Origin: an uncultured Helicobacter sp.
GTDB taxonomy: Bacteria > Campylobacterota > Campylobacteria > Campylobacterales > Helicobacteraceae
Length of the DNA: 64,000 bases
Direction: 5' to 3'
NCBI RefSeq assembly: GCF_937906905.1
Contig: NZ_CALERY010000003.1
Location: 53,553-117,552 of the forward strand
Shown here piece after piece: positions 49,600 to 58,317 of this stretch (its first letter is position 1; each line of letters starts with the position of its first letter). A program made the translations under genes and the position numbers. The notes under the pieces were generated by a model. It was not told where the DNA came from and did not search any database. It saw nothing but the letters and a program-made list of their open reading frames with translations.

Positions 49600-50632
49600 C
49601 CCCCTAGTCTCTGTGATAATCCCTATCTACAATGTAGAATCCTATCTCCCGCAGTGCCTAGACTCTGTGCTAGCACAGAGCTATGAGAACCTAGAAATTC
49701 TGCTTATCAACGATGGCAGCACGGATTCTAGTGGAGCGATCGCCAAAGCCTATGCAGACAAAGACCCTAGAATCCACCTTTTTACCCAAGCAAATGCAGG
49801 GCAGAGTGCCGCGCGTAATCTTGGGCTAGAACACGCGCAGGGCGAGTATGTGTCCTTTATCGATAGTGATGACTATATCGATAGGGACTTTATCAAAGAG
49901 CTTTTTGATCATGCTTGCAAAACTGCTCGCACAACTATCCAAACAAATTTTTTATTGTTTGGGGAAGAGTTTTCCCAAATTGAAGCAGATTTTTTTTCAA
50001 AAAAGCAGCTAGATTTTACACTCGCACCACAAACAATCCAATACCTTTCTTTTTATGGTGTGAGCACACTTTTTAGGCGAGAGATTATTGAGAAATGGGG
50101 CATAAGATTCCCACTAAATCGAAGCAATGCAGAGGATTCATCATTTCTATATCGTTATGTTTGTTTTGCGCCAGATATTAGCTTGATTTATGGTAGCGCA
50201 TACCACTATCGTCAAAGCCCAACCACAGCAACAGGCAAAATACGACAAAGTCGCCAGATTCCGCTCGAGCCGATTGATACTTTTGTAGAAATTTATAAAT
50301 GGTATAAGCAATATAACTGCCTTTTGTTGTATGGCTTGCCATTCAAGCTGCTTTATAGCTTTGATAATCATGCTGGTAATGTTACAGATTATATCCATCG
50401 GGTGCAATCTTGTGTAGCAGGACTCGATATACCAGAAGAAATCATTAAGCAAGACAAAAAAATGCAGCAATTTATGCAAGCAAAAGATAGCAAAGATTTT
50501 TTCCTCAAGCGTTACTTGGATTCTGCGCGTGGATTTAGGCGGTATTTCCGCCTACGCATTAAGCCAAAGGATAGAGAAGCACTTTTTGTCTGCTTTGGTC
50601 GCGTGATATTTTATTACAGAAAGGAGCAATGA
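49586..50632 (+). CDS. Family 2 glycosyltransferase
   Basis: GT-A fold enzyme that adds a sugar from a nucleotide donor. VSVIIPIYNVESYLPQCLDSVLAQSYENLEILLINDGSTDSSG (about 8-50, cited as the family block) and EYVSFIDSDDYID (with the metal-binding DSD) are present. The C-terminal part (about 215-348) is longer and basic. The start at 49586 overlaps the preceding gene; the in-frame codon 24 bases earlier lies deeper in it. AT content is higher than in housekeeping neighbours, as often in glycan clusters. Sugar and linkage are unknown. Confidence 0.9.
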   Translation: MANASPLVSVIIPIYNVESYLPQCLDSVLAQSYENLEILLINDGSTDSSGAIAKAYADKDPRIHLFTQANAGQSAARNLGLEHAQGEYVSFIDSDDYIDRDFIKELFDHACKTARTTIQTNFLLFGEEFSQIEADFFSKKQLDFTLAPQTIQYLSFYGVSTLFRREIIEKWGIRFPLNRSNAEDSSFLYRYVCFAPDISLIYGSAYHYRQSPTTATGKIRQSRQIPLEPIDTFVEIYKWYKQYNCLLLYGLPFKLLYSFDNHAGNVTDYIHRVQSCVAGLDIPEEIIKQDKKMQQFMQAKDSKDFFLKRYLDSARGFRRYFRLRIKPKDREALFVCFGRVIFYYRKEQ

Positions 50633-51649
50633 TGAGATTCCACCTACTTCGCAACCCACTTTTCAAAGACCGCTATATCCGCCATAATAAAAATATGGCG
50701 CTTTATGCCCAAAAGCTACGGGATTCTAACGGGGGGGGGGGGGGAGCAAAGTAGCTGCCCATCTATGCTGGCGCGATTCAAGCGTGAGATTCTCCGCACA
50801 TTTGGCACTTCGTGGTATCGCCTGCGATTTTTACTAGGGAAAGTAGATGTCCCACAGATAGAGATTGTCCTAACGACTAAATGCACGCTTCGCTGTGAGT
50901 CTTGCGCAAACTTAATGCAGTATTTTTCTAGCGAGCAGCAGTTTGCTACGGATTTTGCCCATATCAAGCCCGATCTCGATAGACTCCTAGCACAGGTGGA
51001 TTCTATATCGCTTTTTAGTATCTTAGGCGGAGAGCCGCTACTTTTCAAAGAGCTGCCACAGCTTATAAACTATCTCACAAAAGAGCCAAAAATCAAAGCA
51101 GTAGAGCTAATTACCAATGCTACAATCCCTTTTAAAGACGAGCTGCTACAATGCTTACAGCACCCTAAAGTGCGTGTAGCTATGAGTGATTATAGCTCCA
51201 ATCAAGCCCTTGCAAAAACTTTGCACCAGCAAGACATCATAAAATCTTTACAATCCTATGGGGTCAATTATATTGTGCGTGATTCTGCAGCTGTGTGGAA
51301 AGATATAGGCAAAATCTACAAGCGCAACCGCTCCCAAGAAGATATTAGAAAAAACTATCTCGCGTGTAAAATGCCTTGCGTAAGCCTGCTCTGCCACGAC
51401 AAAGACAAGCCAAGTCAGGCGACCATAAGCGTCTGCCCTATCGCTTCTGCATTGACAAAGCTCCATAATATCGATGAGTTTGAAGGGGATTTTGTCCGTG
51501 TGGATTCTAAAAATTTTAGAGAAGACATTGTGCGATTCTATGCGCAAGACTACTATAAAGCCTGCGACTACTGCCCAAACAAATGGGAGCAAGCCAAGCC
51601 TATCCCCCCAGCTATCCAAACAGACCAAACCCTAAGCTTAACTCCCTAA
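50632..51649 (+). CDS. Radical SAM protein of the glycan cluster, out of frame at poly-G
   Basis: The first piece begins MRFHLLRNPLFKDRYIRHNK and stops soon after a run of 14 G (50731-50744). The second piece, in another frame, continues to 51649 with TTKCTLRCESCANLMQ, a CxxxCxxC cluster motif, and SILGGEPLLFKELPQLINYL, a radical SAM GGEPL block. A C-terminal group of cysteines (CPIASAL, CDYCPNKW) may bind a second cluster, as in SPASM proteins. Thirteen or sixteen G would restore one frame of about 338 residues, so it reads as OFF. The ATG shares a base with the stop of the preceding gene. The reaction is unknown; sugar modification is plausible from context. Confidence 0.82.
50731..50744 (+). 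repeat. Poly-G tract (14 G), gene OFF
   Basis: Fourteen G residues about 100 bases after the start of the radical SAM gene. One fewer G gives an open frame, so the region is probably a contingency switch. Confidence 0.9.
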
Positions 51650-51740
51650 ATCTCTATCCTAAATAGCCCTGCTTGCTCTGCAAGCTCTATACTCTACCTT
51701 AAGAGTGCCTATTTCGCGCCAATTGCGGCGCGGCAGTATC

Positions 51741-51765
51741 AAAAAAAAAAAAAACGCGCTATAAT
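51741..51765 (+). promoter_or_regulatory. Promoter with poly-A tract upstream of the DUF4422 gene
   Basis: Fourteen A residues (51741-51754) end five bases before a TATAAT box (51760-51765), 43 bases before the start codon. Changes in tract length would alter the spacing of upstream promoter elements, as known for phase-variable promoters in H. pylori. Just upstream lie a GCTTGC-TCT-GCAAGC hairpin (51671-51685) and CGCGCC/GGCGCG (51715-51732). Confidence 0.75.
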
Positions 51766-51807
51766 TCCCCCCAAATTCCCATACACGCGATACTTTAAGG
51801 ACATATT

Positions 51808-52821
51808 ATGCTAGAGAGCGCCCATAGCCCAGCCAAGCCCCAAGAATCCACACCCCTAATCCTTGTGTGCTACCATAAATTCTCTACACCCATCATCGCT
51901 AGCGAGATCCTGCGCCCCATTATCGTCGGCGCGGCAAATATGGGAGAGGGAGCAAAAGCCCTGCAAGAGAAGCTAGAATCTAAACTGCCTAAAAATTTGC
52001 GATTAGAGGGGGGAAAGCAGATTTTGCTAGATTCTAGCGGCGATAATATCTCCCACCTAAACCCCCACTTCTGCGAGCTTACGGCGATGTATTGGGCGTG
52101 GAAAAATGTGGATTCTAGCTATTATGGGCTGTTTCACTACCGCAGGATTTTAGATTTAAGCGAGCAAGCCTTAAAAGCTCCGCCAAGCCTAGAGCCTACC
52201 CAAGTCAATGCCAAGAAAAAATGGAGGGCAAGTGCGTTTGGATATGCAAAAGAGCGCGTAGATGAGCTACTAGCTCACTATGACATTATCCTGCCCCAGA
52301 GATATATCGATCGCACAGATAACCTAGACTTTAGTGATATGACACTCTATGACATTTACGCCAAATACCACTACGCAAAGGATTTAGACAGGATCATCGA
52401 GCTTATCAAATCTCGCCACCCAGAAATGCAAGCCGCGCTAGAAAAAGTGCTTTTCACCAAGCCTCCTAGGTGGCATATCGCCAATATGTTTATAATGCGT
52501 AAAGAGTTGTATTTCGCGTATTGTGAGTGGCTGTTTCCACTGCTTTTTGCGCTTGAAGCAGAAATTGATATAAGCAGCTATGATTCTTACCAAGCCAGAA
52601 TCTATGGCTTCCTAGCCGAGCGGATCTTTAACATCTGGCTTGAGTATCAACGCCAAACAACGCAGCCTAGAATCCTAGAAGCACCGATGATCCTTTTTAT
52701 GCACAAAAAGCCCCTAATCGGCTGGGAGATAAACGAAAAATACAAGCGATTTTACTTTTTTGGGCTGCGTTTGTATAAAGCCCCCATTAAGCCTGCGCTA
52801 GATAACAAGGAGCAAATGTGA
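51808..52821 (+). CDS. DUF4422-type glycosyltransferase
   Basis: Cytoplasmic glycosyltransferase-like protein. The diagnostic block is LNPHFCELTAMYWAWKNVDSSYYGLFHYRRIL (about 90-121), typical of DUF4422 proteins in capsule and LOS loci. The N-terminal LILVCYHKFSTP and the C-terminal FIMRKELYFAYCEWLFPLLFALE also match. The C-terminal IGWEINEKYKRFYFFGLRLYK is membrane-peripheral in character. It sits under a promoter with a poly-A tract, so expression may vary in steps. Its stop overlaps glf by four bases; the two are co-expressed, and a galactofuranose-type donor is possible but not shown. Confidence 0.85.
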   Translation: MLESAHSPAKPQESTPLILVCYHKFSTPIIASEILRPIIVGAANMGEGAKALQEKLESKLPKNLRLEGGKQILLDSSGDNISHLNPHFCELTAMYWAWKNVDSSYYGLFHYRRILDLSEQALKAPPSLEPTQVNAKKKWRASAFGYAKERVDELLAHYDIILPQRYIDRTDNLDFSDMTLYDIYAKYHYAKDLDRIIELIKSRHPEMQAALEKVLFTKPPRWHIANMFIMRKELYFAYCEWLFPLLFALEAEIDISSYDSYQARIYGFLAERIFNIWLEYQRQTTQPRILEAPMILFMHKKPLIGWEINEKYKRFYFFGLRLYKAPIKPALDNKEQM

Positions 52822-53924
52822 GAAATCTCATCATCGGCGCAGGGCTTAGCGGACTTGTGCTAGCAGAGCGGCTAGCAAATGATAGGGGCGAAGAAGTTCT
52901 ACTCATCGATAGGCGCGATCACATCGGCGGGAATTGTGCGGATAAGGATTGGGGTGGGATTTTGGTGCATAGCTATGGGGCGCATATTTTCCATACCAAA
53001 AGCCCTGAAGTGTGGGAGTATATCACGCGCTTTGCTCTTTTCTACCCCTATATGCACAAGGTCTTTGGGCTAGTGCAAGGGCAGCTAATCCCAATCCCTT
53101 TCAATCTCAACGCCTTGAACGCCATTTTCCCCCACTCTCAAGCACAAGAGCTAGAATCCACTTTATTACGCACCTTTGGCTTTGGCTCTAGGGTGAGTAT
53201 TTTAGAGCTAAGGAAGCATAAAGATTTAGAGACAATCGCAGAGTTTATCTATGAAAATATCTTTTATCACTACACTTTGAAGCAGTGGCAGTGCAACCCT
53301 GAAGAGCTAGACCCTAGCGTGTTTGAGCGCGTGCCAATCATCATCGCTAAAGATGATCGCTACTTCCCAGCCGACCCATATCAAGGCATACCATTAGAGG
53401 GATATAGCGCGGCGTTTGCCAAGATGATTACAAGCAAGCGCATAGAAGTGCGGCTTGGCATAGAGTTTGCCGAGCTAGAATCTAGCGGAGTGGATATAGA
53501 TAGCTTTGATAGAGTGTTTTATAGCGGGGCGATTGATGAGTATTTTGGCTATAAATTTGGCGAGCTGTCCTACCGCAGCCTAGAGCTAAAGACACTGCGT
53601 TTAGAGAGAGAGTATTTTGGCAGCAGCTCTGTCATCAACTACCCTAAAAACTACGACTTCACGCGCATAATCGAGCATAAATACTTCCTAGATACCAAAG
53701 CCCCTCACACCATCATCACCTATGAATACCCCAAAAAGTGGCGACTCGGCGATGAGCGATACTACCCCCTGCCCACCCAAGCCGCCAAAGCCGCCTATGA
53801 AGCCTACGCTAAAGAAGCCAAAAAGCTTAAAAATGTCTTTTTCATCGGGCGTTTGGGGGCTTACCAATACTACGATATGGACAAGGCGATAGAAGAGGCA
53901 CTAAGGCTATATAAAAGCTTGTAG
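52818..53924 (+). CDS. glf: UDP-galactopyranose mutase
   Basis: Flavoenzyme that interconverts UDP-galactopyranose and UDP-galactofuranose. NLIIGAGLSGLVLAERLA (about 3-20) is the FAD site, followed by RRDHIGGNC. YGAHIFHTKSPEVWEYI (about 54-70), the conserved Arg/Trp of YTLKQWQCNPEELDPSVFERVP, and PADPYQGIPLEGY match the family. FIGRLGAYQYYDMDKAIEEAL is the C-terminal FAD block. The length (368) is normal. GTG at 52818 has AAGGAG five bases before it. It indicates Galf in the surface glycan made by this cluster. Confidence 0.96.
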   Translation: MRNLIIGAGLSGLVLAERLANDRGEEVLLIDRRDHIGGNCADKDWGGILVHSYGAHIFHTKSPEVWEYITRFALFYPYMHKVFGLVQGQLIPIPFNLNALNAIFPHSQAQELESTLLRTFGFGSRVSILELRKHKDLETIAEFIYENIFYHYTLKQWQCNPEELDPSVFERVPIIIAKDDRYFPADPYQGIPLEGYSAAFAKMITSKRIEVRLGIEFAELESSGVDIDSFDRVFYSGAIDEYFGYKFGELSYRSLELKTLRLEREYFGSSSVINYPKNYDFTRIIEHKYFLDTKAPHTIITYEYPKKWRLGDERYYPLPTQAAKAAYEAYAKEAKKLKNVFFIGRLGAYQYYDMDKAIEEALRLYKSL

Positions 53925-54041
53925 GCTGTTTTGGGCGTAGGGGGATTTGGCTGTTGTGAAAAGCTGGGGGGCGTGATTTATCGCAAAATCCCGCACACTT
54001 CTCTTGTGTATGTTCTTGCCTAGCTCTTGTTATTTTCTCAT

Positions 54042-55784
54042 CTATCTTTTTGTGGCAAGTAAGCGCTTGGTATAGTCATGCTTTGGCGTATTAAACACTT
54101 TTTCAAGTCTGCCTTGCTCGATCACCCGCCCAGAATCCACCACCAGCACCTCCGCACACATCGCCCTAATCACATCTAAATCATGGCTAATCATCACATA
54201 GCTAAGAGAGTGTTTATGCTGGAGCTGCTGCAAAAGGGTGATAATTTCCTTTTGTGTGGTTTTATCTAGAGCGCTGGTTGGCTCATCGAGAAGCAGGATT
54301 TTCGCGCCACTTGCAAGCGCCCTGGCGATACACACTCGCTGCGCCTCCCCACCACTAAGATCTTGCGTATAGCGGTAGAGAAACCGCGCCCCAAGCCCCA
54401 CACTCTCTAGCAGCGCGATAATATCTTGCGCGAGGTTTGGGCATGTGGGATTCTGTGAGATTTGAGTGCTTGGGCTTGTTGGGGCAGGATTGTGGCGAGA
54501 TGTTTTTGCCCTATGTGCTGCATGTAGTGCCTCTTGCAAAATCTCTAGCACGCACATGCGTGGATTGAGCGCGAGCAAGGGGTCTTGGAAAACAATTTGC
54601 ACGCAGCGGATAAACTCTCTGTCGCGCTTGCTGCTTGTGTAGATTTTGCTGTCGTTATTGGTGCTAGCTATGCGTAGCTCTCCGCTACTAGATTCTAGCC
54701 CTAGGATACCAAGCGCTAGGCTGGATTTCCCGCTACCGCTTGCGCCGATAATCCCCAGCGAGCTTTTAGCACAAAGCGCAAAATCTACGCCACTAATCGC
54801 GGCAGTGCGCTTGGTGAAAAGCCCATTATGCGTGTGATAGACGCTAAAGTCTCGCACGCTCATAGCTGGTGTGTGGGCGTTTGATTCTAGCTGGGCTTTG
54901 GGGAGATCTAGGGCATTTAGTAGCATTTTGGTATAGGGGTGGAGTGTGTCGGGCTCACCCACAGATTGTTGCCCAAACTGCTTAAAAATCGCATTGGTCT
55001 GTGTATCGACTATGCGACCATCTTTCATGACATACACGCGCTTGGCAAATCGTTCCACAAGTGCCAAATCATGGCTGATAAAGATAATCGCCACATCGGC
55101 AAAAGAGTCTAAAAGCTCTAAAATCTGGCGCTGGATATGCGCATCTAGTGCAGTAGTAGGCTCATCGCAGATGAGAATCTGCGGGCGTAGCATACTCATC
55201 ATCGCAATGCACACTCGCTGTGCTTCTCCGCCGCTTAGCCTGTGGGGCAGGCGAGATTTGATCGCTGGCTCTAGCCCCACGCTACGCAGCGCCTCATCGA
55301 CTTTCTCTCTGCGTGCTTGGCGTTTGAGATGTGGTGCGTGGAGAAGAAGCATTTCTTCAAGCTGCTTTTGCACAGGGTGTAGGGGGTTAAGCGCGAGCTT
55401 GGGAGACTGCGGGATATAGGCGATTGTCTTAGCACGAAGGTTTCGCCAAATCCTAGAATCTACTTTCATATTTTCTAGGCAGATTTGTGTGCCAGCGAGC
55501 GTGATTTTGCCTGTGGTGGATTCTGGCGCAATGAGCCCTAGCAGCAGCTTGGCAAGCAGGCTTTTCCCGCTCCCGCTCTCGCCGATGATTGCCACGCGAT
55601 CGCGCGCAAAAACCTCCAAGCCCACATTCTCTAGGGCGAACTCCCCAAAGTGCGCGCAAATACCTTGCGCGCGCAGCAGTGGGAGCTGCGCGTTTGGGGA
55701 CTTCGGCAGGCTAGGTTGTGGCGGCTTAGATTCTGGCAAGTATGCCATACTAGAATCCAGCGCCAAATCCACATCGTGCGTCAT
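54042..55784 (-). CDS. Oligopeptide ABC transporter ATPase with two nucleotide-binding domains
   Basis: YejF-like fusion of two ABC ATPases. The first (about 30-290) has GESGSGKS, LSGGEAQRVCIAM and CDEPTTALD. The second (about 315-580) has GASGSGKSS, LSGGEAQRVCIARAL and LLDEPTSALD. The order and spacing equal E. coli YejF, which powers peptide uptake (for example microcin C). A Pro/Thr/Ser-rich insert lies near residues 430-450 of the second domain. The start overlaps the permease gene by four bases. Confidence 0.92.
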   Translation of the reverse strand: MTHDVDLALDSSMAYLPESKPPQPSLPKSPNAQLPLLRAQGICAHFGEFALENVGLEVFARDRVAIIGESGSGKSLLAKLLLGLIAPESTTGKITLAGTQICLENMKVDSRIWRNLRAKTIAYIPQSPKLALNPLHPVQKQLEEMLLLHAPHLKRQARREKVDEALRSVGLEPAIKSRLPHRLSGGEAQRVCIAMMSMLRPQILICDEPTTALDAHIQRQILELLDSFADVAIIFISHDLALVERFAKRVYVMKDGRIVDTQTNAIFKQFGQQSVGEPDTLHPYTKMLLNALDLPKAQLESNAHTPAMSVRDFSVYHTHNGLFTKRTAAISGVDFALCAKSSLGIIGASGSGKSSLALGILGLESSSGELRIASTNNDSKIYTSSKRDREFIRCVQIVFQDPLLALNPRMCVLEILQEALHAAHRAKTSRHNPAPTSPSTQISQNPTCPNLAQDIIALLESVGLGARFLYRYTQDLSGGEAQRVCIARALASGAKILLLDEPTSALDKTTQKEIITLLQQLQHKHSLSYVMISHDLDVIRAMCAEVLVVDSGRVIEQGRLEKVFNTPKHDYTKRLLATKR

Positions 55785-56875
55785 GGCAAGGACTTTGGCA
55801 CTAGGGCATCACGCACGCCCTCGCCGATGAAGCAGAGTGCGGAGAGTAGGAGTGCTATGGAGATAAAGCCGCTTATAGCAAGGTGCGGGGAGGCGAGATT
55901 GTTTTTACCCTGCTCAAGTAGCTCGCCTAGACTCGCACTCCCCACCGGCATGCCAAACCCAAGGAAATCTAGCGTGATAAGCGTGCTAATCGAGCCTACC
56001 ATAAGAAATGGCACATACGCGATTGTGGCGATACAAGCATTTGGCAGTATGTGTGCAAACATCACGCGCCAGTCGCTCATGCCAAGTGCTTTGGCGGCTT
56101 TGACATAGGTGGCATTGCGCACCTTGAGAAACTCTGCGCGCACAATTGTGCTAAGTGTGATCCAGCTAAATGCTAGCACAATCCCTAGAATCCACCAAAA
56201 GCTTGGGTTGATAAAGCTTGAAAGAATGATAAGGAGAAAGAGTAGCGGGATACTCGCATAAATCTCCACACCCCGCTGACCTAGCAGATCGATAAATCCA
56301 CCATAATACCCTTGCACTCCGCCGATGAGAATCCCAAGCACCACACTACACACACTAAGCACAATCCCAAACACAATGCTCACGCGCATGCCATAGAGTA
56401 GGCGTGCAGCGACATCGCGAGCTTGATCATCTGTGCCTAGCCAGTGCGCGGAATCTGGCGGTGTAGGCGCAGGCGAGTGCAGATCAAGCACGATTGTGTC
56501 ATAGCTATACGGGATAGGTGCGCGCAGGACAAATGAATCTGCTAGCAGGGATTTCATATAGGGGTCGTTGTAGTCTGGCTCGGTGAAGAAATCCCCGCCA
56601 AATGCGCTCTCTGGGTAGGAATTGAGTATGGGGAAAAATAGCGTGCCTTGATGATAGATAAGCAGGGGTTTGTGGTTGGCGATGAGGTTTGCTCCAAGCG
56701 ATAGCGCGAGTAGGAAGCAGAAAATATAGAGCGAGATTCTCGCGCGTGTATTTGCCTTGAATACTCTCCAGCGCGCATGCCAAAGTGAGCGCCGCAGTGA
56801 GCGTAGGCTTTGCACATGGCTTGCTGGGGGCGAAATGTGCGGTGGGCAGGACTCTTGCGCGCAAGTGTGCTTCAT
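55781..56875 (-). CDS. Oligopeptide ABC transporter permease, YejE-like
   Basis: Inner-membrane permease of the DppC/YejE type. One N-terminal helix (about 48-68) is followed by a periplasmic region with HWLGTDDQARDVAARLLYG (about 142-160), a YejE/DppC hallmark, and five further helices. The EAA-type loop RNATYVKAAKALGMSDWRVMFAHILPN (about 255-281) contacts the ATPase. The usual partners YejA (binding protein) and YejB (second permease) are not in the window; the next gene upstream is a DJ-1 protein, four bases away. Confidence 0.92.
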   Translation of the reverse strand: MKHTCAQESCPPHISPPASHVQSLRSLRRSLWHARWRVFKANTRARISLYIFCFLLALSLGANLIANHKPLLIYHQGTLFFPILNSYPESAFGGDFFTEPDYNDPYMKSLLADSFVLRAPIPYSYDTIVLDLHSPAPTPPDSAHWLGTDDQARDVAARLLYGMRVSIVFGIVLSVCSVVLGILIGGVQGYYGGFIDLLGQRGVEIYASIPLLFLLIILSSFINPSFWWILGIVLAFSWITLSTIVRAEFLKVRNATYVKAAKALGMSDWRVMFAHILPNACIATIAYVPFLMVGSISTLITLDFLGFGMPVGSASLGELLEQGKNNLASPHLAISGFISIALLLSALCFIGEGVRDALVPKSLP

Positions 56876-56879
56876 GGCT

Positions 56880-57527
56880 CTAGTGGCGCACGATCGTCGG
56901 TGTGGCGTGGAGCTTGTCGATGAGCAGCTCTTTTTCCATGGCTGCTATCATGGAATCCACCGCTTTAGAATCCTTTTGCGCAGAATCTTGTAGCAAATAG
57001 CGTGCAATCTCTAGCGCGAAAAATGGCGCACTCGCGGGACCAGCACCAGTGATTTGGCGATGTTGCACGACCACACTTGCGTGCTGATTGTAGTGCGCGC
57101 CATTGTTGCTGGCAGTGCTACATGCGCTATGGCAGCTTGGGTAGCAGGCGAACTCTCCGCTAAGCACCCCAGCAGTATCTAGCACAATAGGTGAAGCACA
57201 AATCGCAGCTAGCAGCTTGCCCTGCGCGCTAAACTCACGCAGTAGTTTTTTGAGCTGTGTGCAAGCGCGGAGATTTTCCATGCCTTGCGCACCACCTGGA
57301 AGCGCGATTCCATCGCAAGCTTCAAGCTCTTTGGCGTGTAAGTCGGCTAGGCTTTTTGGCGCGATGATTTCTATCCCATGTGCGCCTGTATATGCGCGTT
57401 TCCCAGCAACTCCTGCTAGCAGCACCTCCACCCCACAGCGACACAGGATATCAATAATGCTAATGCACTCGATTTCTTCAAATCCATCGGCTAGAGGGAC
57501 TAGAATCTGTTTTTGACTAGCTTGCAT
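56880..57527 (-). CDS. DJ-1/PfpI-family protein (YajL-like)
   Basis: Cytoplasmic class I glutamine amidotransferase-like protein. Members include protein deglycase, glyoxalase III and the chaperone YajL; the exact reaction cannot be read from sequence. VPLADGFEEIECISIIDIL (about 11-29) and ALPGGAQGMENLR lead to the nucleophile Cys in AAICASPIVLDTAG (about 107-120). ITGAGPASAPFFALEIA is the C-terminal block. Residues 184-215 add a short charged helix. AAAGGATTCTC precedes the ATG. It may be co-transcribed with the yejEF-like genes. Confidence 0.9.
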   Translation of the reverse strand: MQASQKQILVPLADGFEEIECISIIDILCRCGVEVLLAGVAGKRAYTGAHGIEIIAPKSLADLHAKELEACDGIALPGGAQGMENLRACTQLKKLLREFSAQGKLLAAICASPIVLDTAGVLSGEFACYPSCHSACSTASNNGAHYNQHASVVVQHRQITGAGPASAPFFALEIARYLLQDSAQKDSKAVDSMIAAMEKELLIDKLHATPTIVRH

Positions 57528-57591
57528 GAGAATCCTTTAGTGTAAGAGATAGGATTGTTATGGAATGTTTGCTTGCGCGGTGGTTTGCGTT

Positions 57592-58302
57592 TTAGGGCAG
57601 ATCAAATATCAACACTTCATTGCTAGAATCTAAACCTTTGAGAGTGAAGCTAGATTCTGCGCAGCACATCACGCCATCGCTTGTTTCTATGACAAAGGGC
57701 TTGGTTTGGCTAGATTCTATCTCTAGTTTGCCACGCACCACTTGGATATACGCCCTCCTACTATTTTCTTTGCCACTTTCAAAGCTAAAAGTCTCACTCG
57801 CAATATCCCTATACAGCCATAACCGCATATCTTGATAGACTTTTAGAGAATCTTGCTCGGCGTTTGGGGAGAGAATAAGCGTTTTATTTTGACTTTTGTC
57901 GAACGCTTTTTGCTCATATCGTGGGGTAATACCTAGCTCATTTGGCTGAATCCATATTTGATAAAAATGCAACGGCTCATCTAAAAGATTAAACTCTGAA
58001 TGCGTGATACCACTGCCTGCACTCATTATTTGAAACTCCCCGCTTGGCACACGCTCTTCATTGCCCATACTATCTTTATGCGCGATGCTCCCACTTAGCA
58101 CATAAGTCAAAATCTCCATATCCTTATGCGAATGCGTCCCAAAGCCTTGGCTTGGCTCTACTCTGTCTTCATTGATGACGCGCAACGCACTAAATCCCAT
58201 AAATCTCTCATCATAATACCCTGCAAACGAAAAGCTATGATAGGTATCAAGCCAGCCGTGATTAAAATGCCCTCGCTCATTTGCCTTGCGTAGTGTTAGC
58301 AT
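57592..58302 (-). CDS. Pirin family protein (YhhW-like)
   Basis: Two-cupin protein; the E. coli homologue YhhW has quercetin dioxygenase activity, but the physiological role is unclear. GHFNHGWLDTYHSFSFAGYYD (about 11-31), FGTHSHKDMEILTYVLSGSIAHKDSMGN (metal ligands His, His, His, Glu) and GITHSEFN (about 98-105) are the family blocks. The length (236) is typical. AAAGGAGTTCGT precedes the ATG. It is separated from the regulator gene at 58318 by 15 bases, so both probably share a transcript. Confidence 0.92.
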   Translation of the reverse strand: MLTLRKANERGHFNHGWLDTYHSFSFAGYYDERFMGFSALRVINEDRVEPSQGFGTHSHKDMEILTYVLSGSIAHKDSMGNEERVPSGEFQIMSAGSGITHSEFNLLDEPLHFYQIWIQPNELGITPRYEQKAFDKSQNKTLILSPNAEQDSLKVYQDMRLWLYRDIASETFSFESGKENSRRAYIQVVRGKLEIESSQTKPFVIETSDGVMCCAESSFTLKGLDSSNEVLIFDLP

Positions 58303-58317
58303 ACGAACTCCTTTGGA

